DNA of 64,000 nt from Flavobacterium sp. ASV13 (lineage in GTDB: Bacteria; Bacteroidota; Bacteroidia; Flavobacteriales; Flavobacteriaceae): the NCBI RefSeq assembly GCF_000745775.1, contig NZ_JQJY01000009.1, forward strand, positions 310,001 to 374,000, in the 5' to 3' direction. Shown piece by piece: positions 45,171 to 54,714 of this stretch. The position numbers and the translations under genes are program-made. Each line of letters begins with the position of its first letter. Position 1 is the stretch's first letter. The notes below the pieces were generated by a model that saw only the letters and a list, made by a program, of their open reading frames with translations, was not told the origin of the DNA and made no database searches.

Positions 45171-48100
45171 TTATTTATTGATAATTAGTTTTTTAGTTTC
45201 TGTATAATGTTCAGTTTTTATCTTTATTAAATAAAGACCTTTTGATAAAGAATTTAAATTTATCGATAATGGTGTTTCTATGTTTGGTGCTATACTTTGG
45301 ATTTTAGTTCCTAAAATGGAATATATTTCAATACTTTCTACAGTTGAATTATCGTCTGAAGAAATTGATAGCTTACCATTTGAGGCTGCAGGATTTGGAA
45401 ACAAGTTTAAGTGCGTGATAGACTTATAAGAAGAATTGTTATCAAAACCACCAGTGCCTAATGATTTTCCAATTTTTGTAGAATAAAGTTCATATCCACT
45501 TATTCCAGTAGAAGCATTAAACAATAAATTATCACCGTAACTTATTAGTCTACTTATTCCTTCATTTTCTAAAAAGTTTTCGGCGTTAGTAATTTTTATA
45601 TCATAGTAGGCAGGTGTTGAAGTGTCATTATTAACATACCATATTTTACTTCTTGATCTTTTTAGATAAAATAAATTATCCTGAACACAAGTACAGCTGT
45701 GGATATAATCAACACCAATGTCTGCTTTTTCAACTAAAATTGTTCCTTCTTTTGTCCCATCTGTTTTCCAAAGCTCCTGTTCTATCCCAGATCCGTTGCT
45801 ATCTGCAAGTGTAAAGTAAACATATTTACCACAAGATTTTAAGGCACCGAATGAGCGGTAATCTGTAAAATGATCTTTAGTTAATATTTTTGTCCCGGCA
45901 AATGTTCCGTCTGATACCATTAGGGCCAACCCATTTTCATTATAGGTAGTAAAGTATAATTTGTTATTATAGATAATGTTTTTTTCGAATTGACCTACAC
46001 CAGTAATTTCCCATAAACCTAAGAAGACTGTGCCTGTCTGGGTTCCATCAGTAGACCATAAACTATTATTGCCATAACTTGAATTATTGCTGTTTGTTTT
46101 AAAGAAAATTTTATCATTTGTTGCATTAATTATGGCAGGTCTGCTATCATATACTCCTGAAGGAGTTATTGTTATTGCCTTTGTTGTTCCATTTGAAGTA
46201 CCATCGGTTTTCCATAGAGAATTCTCATTTCCGTCAAAGGCGGAAAAATATAAATTACCATTAAGAACTGCATATAGTTTTTCATTAATTATATAGTCAT
46301 GATCATAAAAAATATTGGAGTCAGTAACGCCATGGCCTGATCCTGGATTTATATCCTTCAGAATGTAAGTTCCTGCCTCTGTTCCATCACTTCTCCATAA
46401 TTCCATACCATGAACCTGATCGTTAGCTTTAAAATAACAAATGTTTTTATTAGACATGAATAATGAAAATTCATCTATACTACTGCCACTTCCGGGAGCA
46501 ATATCTTTGACCATTCCTGTATTTTCTGCAGTGCCATCAGTTTTAAATAGTTCATAGCCATTTTTGCCATCTGAAGCTCTAAAAAAAACATTGTTTTCTG
46601 CTACTGTAAAAAAAGGTCTATATTCATAGTCGCCATATATTGAACCACGATCATCCTCAGGATTTATATTTTTAATTATTTTCGTTCCTGAGATCGTACC
46701 ATCTGTTATAAATGGTTCTGTGCCACTTTTTCCATTAGTAGCTGCAAAAATCATTTTACCGTTAAAATTTGTAAAATCACTATTACTATTGAAAGCACCC
46801 AGAGTATGATTGATATCTTTTTCAACTTTTGTGATATCGGTTGATAAATCTGTTTTCCATAATTCGACATCGTTATCACTATTGTAACCCCCTGCAAAGA
46901 AAACTTTGTTATTTAATTCAACAAAACGTAATTCAGTATTACTAAATTGTGACAAGTTGATGTCTTCATTAATTAGTTTCCCATTTGATATTCCGTCGCT
47001 CAACCATAAAGTTCTATACTGTTTTTTATTGTCAAGAGCTGCAAAAAATAAATACTTTGAAGTTGCAGTTAATTTTATAATTCCGCTTCCCAATTCTCCT
47101 GGATAAATATCCTGGATTAATTTTGTTCCTTCAGTTGTCCCATCCGTTGCCCATAATTCGTTACCCTGTGTAGAATCTCCACCAGAAAAATAAAGCTTAT
47201 TGTTAAAAGAGACAAAAATAGGGTTATCAGCGAAATCATTTGGGACAGAAAGTTTAGTTTTGATTAGGTTTGTTCCATTGGAAGTTCCATCGCTTTTCCA
47301 GATTTCTGTTCCTGTTAAATAGTTAGAATTACTAAAAACAAGTCCTGAGTTTAACACGCTCCCATTCAGCTTATAACTAATATTAGAACCTGTTGCAATA
47401 ACTTTTACCATTTCTGTCCCGGAAATAGTTCCGTCACTTTTCCATAATTCAAGAGAGTTACTGTTACTTTTTGCATAGAAATACGCAGCGTTATTATAAA
47501 CAATGAAATTATTCACGGATTGTATTCCAGATCGATACGGACTTGGATCAATATCTTTCAATAGAAATGTCCCATTTTCGGTTCCATCGGTTTTCCATAA
47601 CTCATTTCCTTTTTCAGCATTATTTGCCGAAAAAAACAAATTATCATTTAATATAAAAAAATTCGATGGATTGCTTGAACTTAATCCTGCATTAATATCT
47701 TTCAGAATTTTTGTGCCATTAGGAGTTCCATCACTAATCCAGATTTCTTGCCCATTGGTAGTATCAGAAGCACTAAAAATGATACTGTTTTTGAAAATTT
47801 TTATATTATCGATAGTCTGCCAATAGGTATTACTGAAACTCTTTATTAAAGAAGTGCCTTGAGAGGTTCCATCTGTAATCCAAAAAGATTGGCTTTTATC
47901 ATCCTCTTCTTTTGAAAAAAAGACTACTTTTCCATTATAATTTAACAGATTGTAGGTAGAATAGGTATTGTATTCATTAAGGTATTTGATCAAATAAGTT
48001 CCTGCTTCAGTTCCATCACTTTTCCATAATCCAATCTTAAAAGTTTCATCTTTAGCTATAAAATATAAATTATCACCTACAACTAGAAAATTAGGGTAAT

Positions 48101-48356
48101 CTATGCTGCTACGGTCCCCTGGTGAAATGTCTTTTACCAGTGTCGTTTTTTTACTGATGTCATCGTATACCCACAGCTCTGTTCCGTGGATTCCATCATT
48201 CGCTGTAAAATAGATTTTAGTCTTCGCTTTAGTTAAGTTTTTAGGATTACTGTCTCTTAGAAAATTAAGCTCTATCAAGGTCGCATCTAATGTTTGTGCT
48301 TCTATATTTTGAGAAATAAAAAGGATTAGAAAAATTAAGAGTAATTTTTTTTTCAT
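45171..48356 (-). CDS. Giant secreted ELWxxDGT-repeat protein with T9SS type A sorting domain
   Basis: 1061 residues. Signal peptide ends near residue 20 (FISQNIEA). From residue ~35 to ~960 there are close to twenty repeats of about 45-50 residues, each with ELWKTDGT- or ELWKSDGT-like cores followed by GTxLIKDI (for example near 58, 108, 206, 255, 305), the ELWxxDGT repeat known from Bacteroidota; they probably form a beta-propeller or solenoid. The last ~80 residues (LNLFPNPAASNGKLSIS .. LIKIKTEHYTETKKLIINK) are a type A C-terminal domain, so the protein should leave through the type IX system and be attached to or released from the surface. Ligand unknown. Confidence 0.9.
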   Translation of the reverse strand: MKKKLLLIFLILFISQNIEAQTLDATLIELNFLRDSNPKNLTKAKTKIYFTANDGIHGTELWVYDDISKKTTLVKDISPGDRSSIDYPNFLVVGDNLYFIAKDETFKIGLWKSDGTEAGTYLIKYLNEYNTYSTYNLLNYNGKVVFFSKEEDDKSQSFWITDGTSQGTSLIKSFSNTYWQTIDNIKIFKNSIIFSASDTTNGQEIWISDGTPNGTKILKDINAGLSSSNPSNFFILNDNLFFSANNAEKGNELWKTDGTENGTFLLKDIDPSPYRSGIQSVNNFIVYNNAAYFYAKSNSNSLELWKSDGTISGTEMVKVIATGSNISYKLNGSVLNSGLVFSNSNYLTGTEIWKSDGTSNGTNLIKTKLSVPNDFADNPIFVSFNNKLYFSGGDSTQGNELWATDGTTEGTKLIQDIYPGELGSGIIKLTATSKYLFFAALDNKKQYRTLWLSDGISNGKLINEDINLSQFSNTELRFVELNNKVFFAGGYNSDNDVELWKTDLSTDITKVEKDINHTLGAFNSNSDFTNFNGKMIFAATNGKSGTEPFITDGTISGTKIIKNINPEDDRGSIYGDYEYRPFFTVAENNVFFRASDGKNGYELFKTDGTAENTGMVKDIAPGSGSSIDEFSLFMSNKNICYFKANDQVHGMELWRSDGTEAGTYILKDINPGSGHGVTDSNIFYDHDYIINEKLYAVLNGNLYFSAFDGNENSLWKTDGTSNGTTKAITITPSGVYDSRPAIINATNDKIFFKTNSNNSSYGNNSLWSTDGTQTGTVFLGLWEITGVGQFEKNIIYNNKLYFTTYNENGLALMVSDGTFAGTKILTKDHFTDYRSFGALKSCGKYVYFTLADSNGSGIEQELWKTDGTKEGTILVEKADIGVDYIHSCTCVQDNLFYLKRSRSKIWYVNNDTSTPAYYDIKITNAENFLENEGISRLISYGDNLLFNASTGISGYELYSTKIGKSLGTGGFDNNSSYKSITHLNLFPNPAASNGKLSISSDDNSTVESIEIYSILGTKIQSIAPNIETPLSINLNSLSKGLYLIKIKTEHYTETKKLIINK

Positions 48357-48413
48357 AAATGATGTCTGAATAGTTTATCGCAGTAAAAATAGTATTTACA
48401 GTTTTTATTTTTT

Positions 48414-48447
48414 CAAATATAAAGAGGTTGACTATAATTATTTTACG
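48414..48447 (-). promoter_or_regulatory. Shared promoter-like block, copy 3
   Basis: Minus-strand CGTAA-N21-TATATTTG, same spacing as copies 1 and 2 with TCAAC displaced by one base; 58 bases before the start of the T9SS cargo gene. Confidence 0.5.
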
Positions 48448-48576
48448 TGAAACCGTACTTCTATAAAATTTTGACTTTACTATTTTGTATTTGCAATTTT
48501 ATATTTCACTTTTGGAATTTCAAATCTTTAGATTTCAGAAAAAAGTATATCTTTAACCAACCCAAAACCAAAAAAA

Positions 48577-49995
48577 ATGCAAGAAAACGAACAAGACCAG
48601 GAACATTTTAAAAGAGAACTCGGATTATTAGACGGAACCATGCTCGTAGTTGGTTCTATGATTGGATCTGGGATATTTATTGTAAGTGCCGATATCGCCA
48701 GACAAGTTGGATCAGCCGGCTGGCTAACGCTTATTTGGCTAATCTCAGGATTAATTACCATTATTGCCGCTGTAAGTTATGGAGAACTTAGTGCGATGTT
48801 CCCAAAAGCTGGAGGACAATACGTATATTTAAAAGAAGCTTATAATAAATTGATTGCCTTTTTGTACGGCTGGAGCTTTTTTGCTGTAATTCAAACCGGG
48901 ACAATTGCTGCAGTTGGTGTGGCTTTTTCAAAATTTGCGGCATATCTTTATGAGCCGTTTAGCGATGAAAATATTTTATATGAATTAGGTTCATTTAAAC
49001 TTAATGCCGCACAGCTTGTATCGATTTTTACCATTGTGGTACTGACTTTCATTAATAGTCGTGGTGTGAAAAACGGTAAAATTCTGCAAACTGTTTTAAC
49101 TATAATCAAAATTTTATCTTTGCTGGGGTTAATCGTTTTTGGATTAACATTGGCTGCAAAAGCTTCAATTTGGGATGCCAACTGGGCTGACGCCTGGACA
49201 ACACGTAGTTATAATGCAGAAAGTGGATCATGGCTTCCAATTAGCGGAACAGCTTTAATTACAGGAATTTCAGCTGCAATGGTTGGCTCATTATTTTCAA
49301 GCGATGCATGGAATGGTGTAACTTTTATTGCCGGCGAAATTAAAAATCCAAAACGAAATGTAGGCTTAAGTTTATTTTTAGGAACTTTTATTGTAACAAT
49401 AATTTACGTTTTGACAAATTTGATGTATTTGGCCGTTGTACCACTTCAGGAAATTGCGACAGCAAAATCTGATAGAGTTGCAGTTGTGGCTTCACAATAT
49501 ATTTTTGGAGATATTGGAACGCTAATTATTGCAATCATGATTATGATTTCGACTTTTGCCTGCAATAACGGATTAATTATGGCAGGAGCCAGAGTTTATT
49601 ATACAATGGCAAATGATGGTTTATTCTTTAAAAAAGCCGCAGTTTTAAATGAATCAAGTGTTCCGGCGTGGGCTTTGTGGGCTCAATGTATTTGGGCTTC
49701 GGCTTTATGTTTGACAGGAAAATACGGGGATTTATTAGACTTCGTAATCATTATCGTTTTGATTTTTTATATTCTAACGATCTACGGAATTTTTATTTTG
49801 AGAAAAAAAATGCCAGATGTTGAAAGACCTTATAAAGCTTTTGGATATCCATTTTTACCAATGTTATATATCATCGTTGCAACCGCAATTTGTATTTCTT
49901 TATTATTTACAAAATTTTCAACTTGCGGATGGGGAGTTTTAATAATGTTGGCAGGAATTCCTGTTTACTATTTGACAAAACCAAAAGAAGAATAA
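48577..49995 (+). CDS. APC-superfamily amino-acid permease (LAT-like)
   Basis: 472 residues, about 12 membrane segments. GTMLVVGSMIGSGIFIVSAD near residue 19 is the TM1 binding motif, and SLFSSDAWNGVTFIAGEIKN near residue 226 is the TM6 region typical of the L-type/light-subunit-like branch. It differs clearly from the CAT-like permease at 3097. Substrate unknown. Single gene, followed by a hairpin. Confidence 0.9.
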   Translation: MQENEQDQEHFKRELGLLDGTMLVVGSMIGSGIFIVSADIARQVGSAGWLTLIWLISGLITIIAAVSYGELSAMFPKAGGQYVYLKEAYNKLIAFLYGWSFFAVIQTGTIAAVGVAFSKFAAYLYEPFSDENILYELGSFKLNAAQLVSIFTIVVLTFINSRGVKNGKILQTVLTIIKILSLLGLIVFGLTLAAKASIWDANWADAWTTRSYNAESGSWLPISGTALITGISAAMVGSLFSSDAWNGVTFIAGEIKNPKRNVGLSLFLGTFIVTIIYVLTNLMYLAVVPLQEIATAKSDRVAVVASQYIFGDIGTLIIAIMIMISTFACNNGLIMAGARVYYTMANDGLFFKKAAVLNESSVPAWALWAQCIWASALCLTGKYGDLLDFVIIIVLIFYILTIYGIFILRKKMPDVERPYKAFGYPFLPMLYIIVATAICISLLFTKFSTCGWGVLIMLAGIPVYYLTKPKEE

Positions 49996-50025
49996 AATTG
50001 TTTCAAGTTTGAAACTTTGATTATA

Positions 50026-50062
50026 AAAAAAAGCGCCTTGTTTATTACAGGACGCTTTTTTA
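50026..50062. terminator. Hairpin between permease and small membrane protein genes
   Basis: AAAAAAGCG..CTTG and CAGGACGCTTTTTT pair with some wobble; both ends are A/T runs and the flanking genes converge. Confidence 0.65.
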
Positions 50063-50065
50063 TTT

Positions 50066-50476
50066 TTAATTATTACTATCCGATAAATCATTATCAATTC
50101 TTTCTGCGGTTGGTCTTAAAAAAATCAGATAAATTAAAATCAGGATTCCAAATAAAATAAAATCGGGATTTAAAATTAGGATAAGAAATGCTGCTCCTTC
50201 AAGAACTGCCCAACGCAAGATAGATGCAGTTTGGTAAATTGGAAATTTTTCTTCCAATTTTAATTTTGGATTAATTTGTTTTAATTGATATTTGAACAAA
50301 AAACTGCTCAAAACAAATGCTAAGACAGGGATCAAGATATATATTGCAGAAGATGAATCAATAACAGGAATTTGTAATTTCTCAATTGAAAGATCACCTA
50401 AAATATAATAAGCCACAATTGTTCCTGCACAAATAGCAAGATGAAGAATTTGGAGTGTTTTAATTCTGTCAGACAT
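50066..50476 (-). CDS. Hypothetical four-span membrane protein
   Basis: 136 residues, not recognised. Hydrophobic segments at about 10-28, 42-62, 88-106 and 108-124 with short loops; a charged tail rich in Asp ends the protein. Codon use is like its neighbours. No partner genes are visible. Confidence 0.65.
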   Translation of the reverse strand: MSDRIKTLQILHLAICAGTIVAYYILGDLSIEKLQIPVIDSSSAIYILIPVLAFVLSSFLFKYQLKQINPKLKLEEKFPIYQTASILRWAVLEGAAFLILILNPDFILFGILILIYLIFLRPTAERIDNDLSDSNN

Positions 50477-50660
50477 GATTTGGTTTAAGTTATAAAGTGG
50501 TTTGTATATGCAAGTTAAGATTAATTCCTTGAAAAATAATGTTTTAAGTGATTAGAGTGTTCTTTTTTGAGCTTTATTTGGGAATTCATTGTTTTTTGAA
50601 AAAGCAAAAAAAATTGTTGCAACAAATGAAATTTGCCTGCAAAACAGAAGAGTGAAAATA

Positions 50661-50687
50661 AAAAAAAACACTGCGGTTAGGCAGTGT
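50661..50687 (-). terminator. Terminator of the DUF1810 gene
   Basis: CACTGC and GCAGTG pair around GGTTAG; on the minus strand T9 follows. Confidence 0.75.
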
Positions 50688-50717
50688 CTCTTTGATGCAA
50701 ATAATCTGAAAACCGTT

Positions 50718-51179
50718 TTATAACGCAACAGGTTCAGCAGAAGATTTTATTGTTGAATTAATAATAGACAAAGTAAGTGGATCAGATTCTCCTGAGAAGA
50801 AAGCTTCCAGAATTTCCTGAAATATAGGATTTGTGTTTTCAACTAAAGAAAAAAGCGTCATAGACGAACGTAATTTACGAGCATCTAAGTCTCCAAAAAT
50901 TCCATCAGCTGATTTCATTTTAAAACTTAATAAAAGTTCTGAAATTTCGATCAAATGTTTTCCTAAAATAGGATGTTCCAAATAATCAGAAGCTTCTTTT
51001 AAATCGTTAATGGCATAAAGATTTGCTGTATCGCTTTTGCCCAAACCTTTTATTTGCGGAAAAATGAACCACATCCAGTGTGTTTCTTTTTTCCCTTTGC
51101 TGATTTCAGAAAGAGCAGTAAGATAAAGTTTGTTTTGCGCATCTAAGAAACGCGATAAATCATTGTTAGAATAAGCCAT
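50718..51179 (-). CDS. DUF1810 family protein
   Basis: 153 residues from the ATG at 51179 (MAYSNNDLSRFLDAQNKLYL); a further in-frame ATG at 51209 adds ten residues and is less likely. DUF1810 marks: HWMWFIFPQIKGLGKSDTAN and DARKLRSSMTLFSL. The family is widespread and uncharacterised. It lies downstream of the AlkB gene and points the same way, but a 160-base gap makes a common transcript uncertain. Confidence 0.85.
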   Translation of the reverse strand: MAYSNNDLSRFLDAQNKLYLTALSEISKGKKETHWMWFIFPQIKGLGKSDTANLYAINDLKEASDYLEHPILGKHLIEISELLLSFKMKSADGIFGDLDARKLRSSMTLFSLVENTNPIFQEILEAFFSGESDPLTLSIINSTIKSSAEPVAL

Positions 51180-51339
51180 TATGGTATTGTATTTTGAAAA
51201 AGGTTGCAAAAATAGTAAAAAAGAAAGGGTCTGCCTAATAAAAGGTTCATACAGTGCGTGTTTTAACTTTTTAAAGAAGGAATATCTTACTGTTTTTTTG
51301 ACTAAAAAAACTTTTTAAGAACATTCAATTCTATTAAAA

Positions 51340-51966
51340 TCAAAGATTTCGATTGGTTCTCCTAAAGGTAAGATTGATCCTAGGTAAAACATTTCGTGCG
51401 GTTTTCGGAACCTGATGTTGCCAAAAACTATTGGTCGTTCCTGCCATTAATAAAAAAGAGCCATGATGTAAGGGAATCTCAACCTGATCAATATCTTTTC
51501 GGAATTTATGACGCAGTCTGAACATTCTGGTTTCGCCAAAAGTTACCGATGCTATAACAGGATTTGGCCCTGTATTATGTTCCTTGTCGCTGTGCCACGC
51601 CACGCTGTCGTTGCCGTCGCGATATAAATTTAAAAGAAGGCTATTGAAATCTAGTTCTGTTTCTTTTTCAACACGGCCTCTGATAGTCAGCAAATCGTAA
51701 GTCCAGTCGGGGCCTTTTTGATCGGCGCCCGGATTGTCTTTGTCTTCATACCAGGAAATCATTCTTGGGGCTGTAACGATTTTATCAAACATTTCCATTT
51801 CGTATTCTCGCCATTTGGTTTTGCGAAGTATTCTTTCATAAAAACGATCAGATTCTTCTTTACTAAAAAAATTATCGATCAAAATTAATTCGCAATCCGG
51901 CAAATCATATACAATTTTACCACTGCTGCCTGTAGTAAATAATTCGGTGTCGCTAAATAGTGTCAT
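51340..51966 (-). CDS. alkB: AlkB-like Fe(II)/2-oxoglutarate-dependent dioxygenase
   Basis: 208 residues. Motifs for metal and cosubstrate are intact: NLYRDGNDSVAWHSDKE near residue 114 (His-x-Asp ligands), the distal His in SFWQHQVPKT near 184, and RINLTFRRTN near 196 with the two Arg that hold 2-oxoglutarate. It should remove alkyl groups from damaged bases. Size and motifs fit the AlkB homolog 2/3-type found in many Bacteroidota. It stands in a row of DNA-damage genes. Confidence 0.9.
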   Translation of the reverse strand: MTLFSDTELFTTGSSGKIVYDLPDCELILIDNFFSKEESDRFYERILRKTKWREYEMEMFDKIVTAPRMISWYEDKDNPGADQKGPDWTYDLLTIRGRVEKETELDFNSLLLNLYRDGNDSVAWHSDKEHNTGPNPVIASVTFGETRMFRLRHKFRKDIDQVEIPLHHGSFLLMAGTTNSFWQHQVPKTARNVLPRINLTFRRTNRNL

Positions 51967-52011
51967 AATTCAGATTTTAACTTTACAGCTCTATTTTATG
52001 TTTTATTTGGT

Positions 52012-53400
52012 TTAGGAAGCTTTACTTAAAAAATGTTTGTTGAAGAATACTTTTCCGGGATGTTTTTCGGCATAAGTAAAAATTAGTTGCTCAATATATT
52101 GATTGCTTTTATAAAGCGTAACATAACTTTTTACATCTTCTGGATCATGAATGGCAACATCTCTCGGAATATATCCCATTCCATGAAAATGGCCATTTTC
52201 AATCCAGATACAGCTGCGTTCCTCTTTAGATCTTCCTTTGTCTATAATGGCAAAAGTGGGTCTGTTATTTAAGAAAAAATCAATAGCATTGTCAACTTGT
52301 TCGTTGTGAAGCAGAATATCAGGCAGGCTTTTTACATCATTATTTTGAGGAAGCTCTGCTTCTTCAGGCCTAGAATACTTGCAGAATCTTTGATCAATTT
52401 CAAATTGTTCAGCCAGACTTCTCAGTAAATTTATAGCGTTATACAAACTATTAAATTCATGAATACAAGTCTGAAATTTGCTTAGTTTTCCAACAGCCAA
52501 ATATTTATATCCGTTTCTTGCTTCATATTGATAAATACCAAATCTTGCTTCAAAACGTTTTAATGCTCTATTGTAGGCTGGCCAAAGCTGTTTTATTTCG
52601 GTACATTCTAATAAAAGCGCCATTAATTCGGTGGCACAGATTTCAAAGGAAATGCTGTGAATGTCTCTCAGAAAATGCTGTCTTTGAGGATTGATATTAT
52701 TGCCACTAAAGTGTGATGCCACACGTTTCTTTACATTGATGGCTTTACCTACATAAATCACTTTTTTTGCCTGATTATAAAAATAATAGACACCTGGTTT
52801 TTCAGGTAAATTATTAAAATCATCTGGCGGAAGGTTTGGAGGTAAACGCTGATCCTGCGCCGTTTTTTTGATCATTTTTTCTATTTCTCCTTCATTGTCC
52901 CATTCCATTAAAAGTGAAAATAACACAGCGGTTGCATCTGCATCTCCGCCGGCGCGGTGTCTGTTTTCTAAAGATATATTTAAAGAATTACAAAGATTTC
53001 CTAAACTGTAAGATCCTAATCCGGGTTTGATTTTTCTGGCGGCACGAACCGTACAAAGTTTTTTTGCCGACCATTTAAAACCTGACTGTTCCAATTGATG
53101 ATGTACAAACGAATAATCGAAGTTGACGTTGTGCGCTACGAAAACACGGTCGGTCAGCATTTCTAAAACCTTCTCTGAAATATCATCGAAAATAGGAGCA
53201 TTAGCAACCATTTCATTATTAATTCCTGTTAATCCAAAAATAGAAATAGGAATATCCTGTTCTGGATTTACAAGAGTTTCATAACGATCCAACACTTTTG
53301 TACCATCATGAATAATAATGGCAATTTCTGTAATACGGCTTCCACTGGCATTTCCGCCTGTGGTTTCGATATCGACTATAGCATATTCCGTATTTTTCAT
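52012..53400 (-). CDS. DnaQ-like exonuclease fused to a GIY-YIG nuclease domain
   Basis: 462 residues. Residues 1-170 are a DEDDh exonuclease: YAIVDIETTGG near 6, HNVNFDYSFVH near 91, HRAGGDADATA near 148. Residues ~203-285 are a GIY-YIG domain like that of UvrC/Cho: EKPGVYYFYNQAKKVIYVGK, then NVKKRVASHF. The rest is a family-specific extension. Such fusions are found in Bacteroidota and other groups and are often annotated as UvrC-like or polymerase III epsilon-like. Its place behind umuC-umuD suggests a role in lesion processing, which is inference. Confidence 0.9.
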   Translation of the reverse strand: MKNTEYAIVDIETTGGNASGSRITEIAIIIHDGTKVLDRYETLVNPEQDIPISIFGLTGINNEMVANAPIFDDISEKVLEMLTDRVFVAHNVNFDYSFVHHQLEQSGFKWSAKKLCTVRAARKIKPGLGSYSLGNLCNSLNISLENRHRAGGDADATAVLFSLLMEWDNEGEIEKMIKKTAQDQRLPPNLPPDDFNNLPEKPGVYYFYNQAKKVIYVGKAINVKKRVASHFSGNNINPQRQHFLRDIHSISFEICATELMALLLECTEIKQLWPAYNRALKRFEARFGIYQYEARNGYKYLAVGKLSKFQTCIHEFNSLYNAINLLRSLAEQFEIDQRFCKYSRPEEAELPQNNDVKSLPDILLHNEQVDNAIDFFLNNRPTFAIIDKGRSKEERSCIWIENGHFHGMGYIPRDVAIHDPEDVKSYVTLYKSNQYIEQLIFTYAEKHPGKVFFNKHFLSKAS

Positions 53401-53442
53401 CTTTATATAATGTAAAAGGGTTTATTTCAAATTTTGTAAAAC

Positions 53443-54702
53443 TTAAGCTTTCACCGTAATTACATCTTTAAGCAGAGTTGAAAACTTTGGTGATAATCTG
53501 TTTTGTTTCATTTTCCATTGTCTTCCTAAAGACTGTACTCCGAATTTAATTTTGTTGTTACCATAATTCCGGTTCATTTTATCAATCACACTCATTAAAG
53601 GCTGATGTTTAGGGTTTGAAGCGTTGAATAAATTTAGCTGCGTTTCGCTATTTGGCGTTAAGCCCATTACAATTACACCTGCTTTTTTATAACGATAGCC
53701 TTTTTTAAAAATAGCTTTAAATCCTTTTTGAGCCGCTGCATTCAATTCTATTGTTGAATTAGTTGGAAAATCAGTAGTAATGGTAATACTTCGTGAATAA
53801 TGTGATTCTTCATTCTTTATAAAACTAGTCTGGATAAAAACCGTTACCATATTGCAATGACAATTCTGACGCCTTAATTTTTCAGCACAAGAAGCTGTAA
53901 ACGTGCTGATTCGTTCTGAAATTTCTTCATAAGTAGTATATCTTTTTTCGAAAGATCTCGTAGTGGCAATCATTTTTCGGTCAGCGGCTTCTTCTAAATC
54001 CAAAGTTGGTTTCCCTTCTAATTCATGTTTTAAACGAAGCCCGACTACAGACATTTCTTTTCTTACCCAGGCATCCGGAAGTTGCGTAAATTCATAAGCT
54101 GTGTTGATTTTTTTTGCTTTCAGTCGTTTAGCGAGTTTTCTTCCAATTCCCCAAACATCTTCAATTTTTGTCCACTTTAATGCTTTAATTCTTTTTTCTT
54201 CAGAATCAATACAATAAACACCTTGCGTACGATCTGCAAATTTTCGGGCAATTTTATTCGCCATTTTAGCTAAAGCTTTGGTCGGTGCAAAACCTACGCT
54301 TACAGGAATTCCGGTTCCTTGAGTGACTTCTTTTCGCATTTTTAAACCCAGCGTATTCAGATCAAATAAATCGTAACCCGAAAATTTCAGAAAAGCTTCA
54401 TCAATACTATAAATTTCGATTTCCGGAGTATAAGTTTGAAGTAGATTCATTACGCGATTACTCATATCGCCATACAGCGGATAATTAGAAGAATAAACAA
54501 AAATGTTTTTTTCTTTAAAAATAGCTTCATACTTAAAAGCCGGAATTGCCATTGGTATTCCCAAAACCTTTGCTTCATCAGAACGCGAAATAACACAGCC
54601 ATCATTGTTAGAGAGAATAACAATAGGTTTTCCTCTTAAATGCGGTTCAAATACTCTTTGGCAAGAAGCATAAAAATTGTTACAATCGACTAAAGCAAAC
54701 AT
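53443..54702 (-). CDS. umuC: Error-prone Y-family DNA polymerase, UmuC-like
   Basis: 419 residues, full length. Polymerase motifs: MFALVDCNNFYASCQRVFEP at the start (first Mg-binding Asp) and YSIDEAFLKFSG near residue 100 (catalytic Asp-Glu). The helix-hairpin-helix and little finger regions follow, with the UmuC-type C-terminus. It is the catalytic half of a polymerase V-like enzyme that copies past lesions at a cost in fidelity. It starts 12 bases after umuD, on the same strand. Confidence 0.93.
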   Translation of the reverse strand: MFALVDCNNFYASCQRVFEPHLRGKPIVILSNNDGCVISRSDEAKVLGIPMAIPAFKYEAIFKEKNIFVYSSNYPLYGDMSNRVMNLLQTYTPEIEIYSIDEAFLKFSGYDLFDLNTLGLKMRKEVTQGTGIPVSVGFAPTKALAKMANKIARKFADRTQGVYCIDSEEKRIKALKWTKIEDVWGIGRKLAKRLKAKKINTAYEFTQLPDAWVRKEMSVVGLRLKHELEGKPTLDLEEAADRKMIATTRSFEKRYTTYEEISERISTFTASCAEKLRRQNCHCNMVTVFIQTSFIKNEESHYSRSITITTDFPTNSTIELNAAAQKGFKAIFKKGYRYKKAGVIVMGLTPNSETQLNLFNASNPKHQPLMSVIDKMNRNYGNNKIKFGVQSLGRQWKMKQNRLSPKFSTLLKDVITVKA

Positions 54703-54714
54703 TCAAAATTTGTT

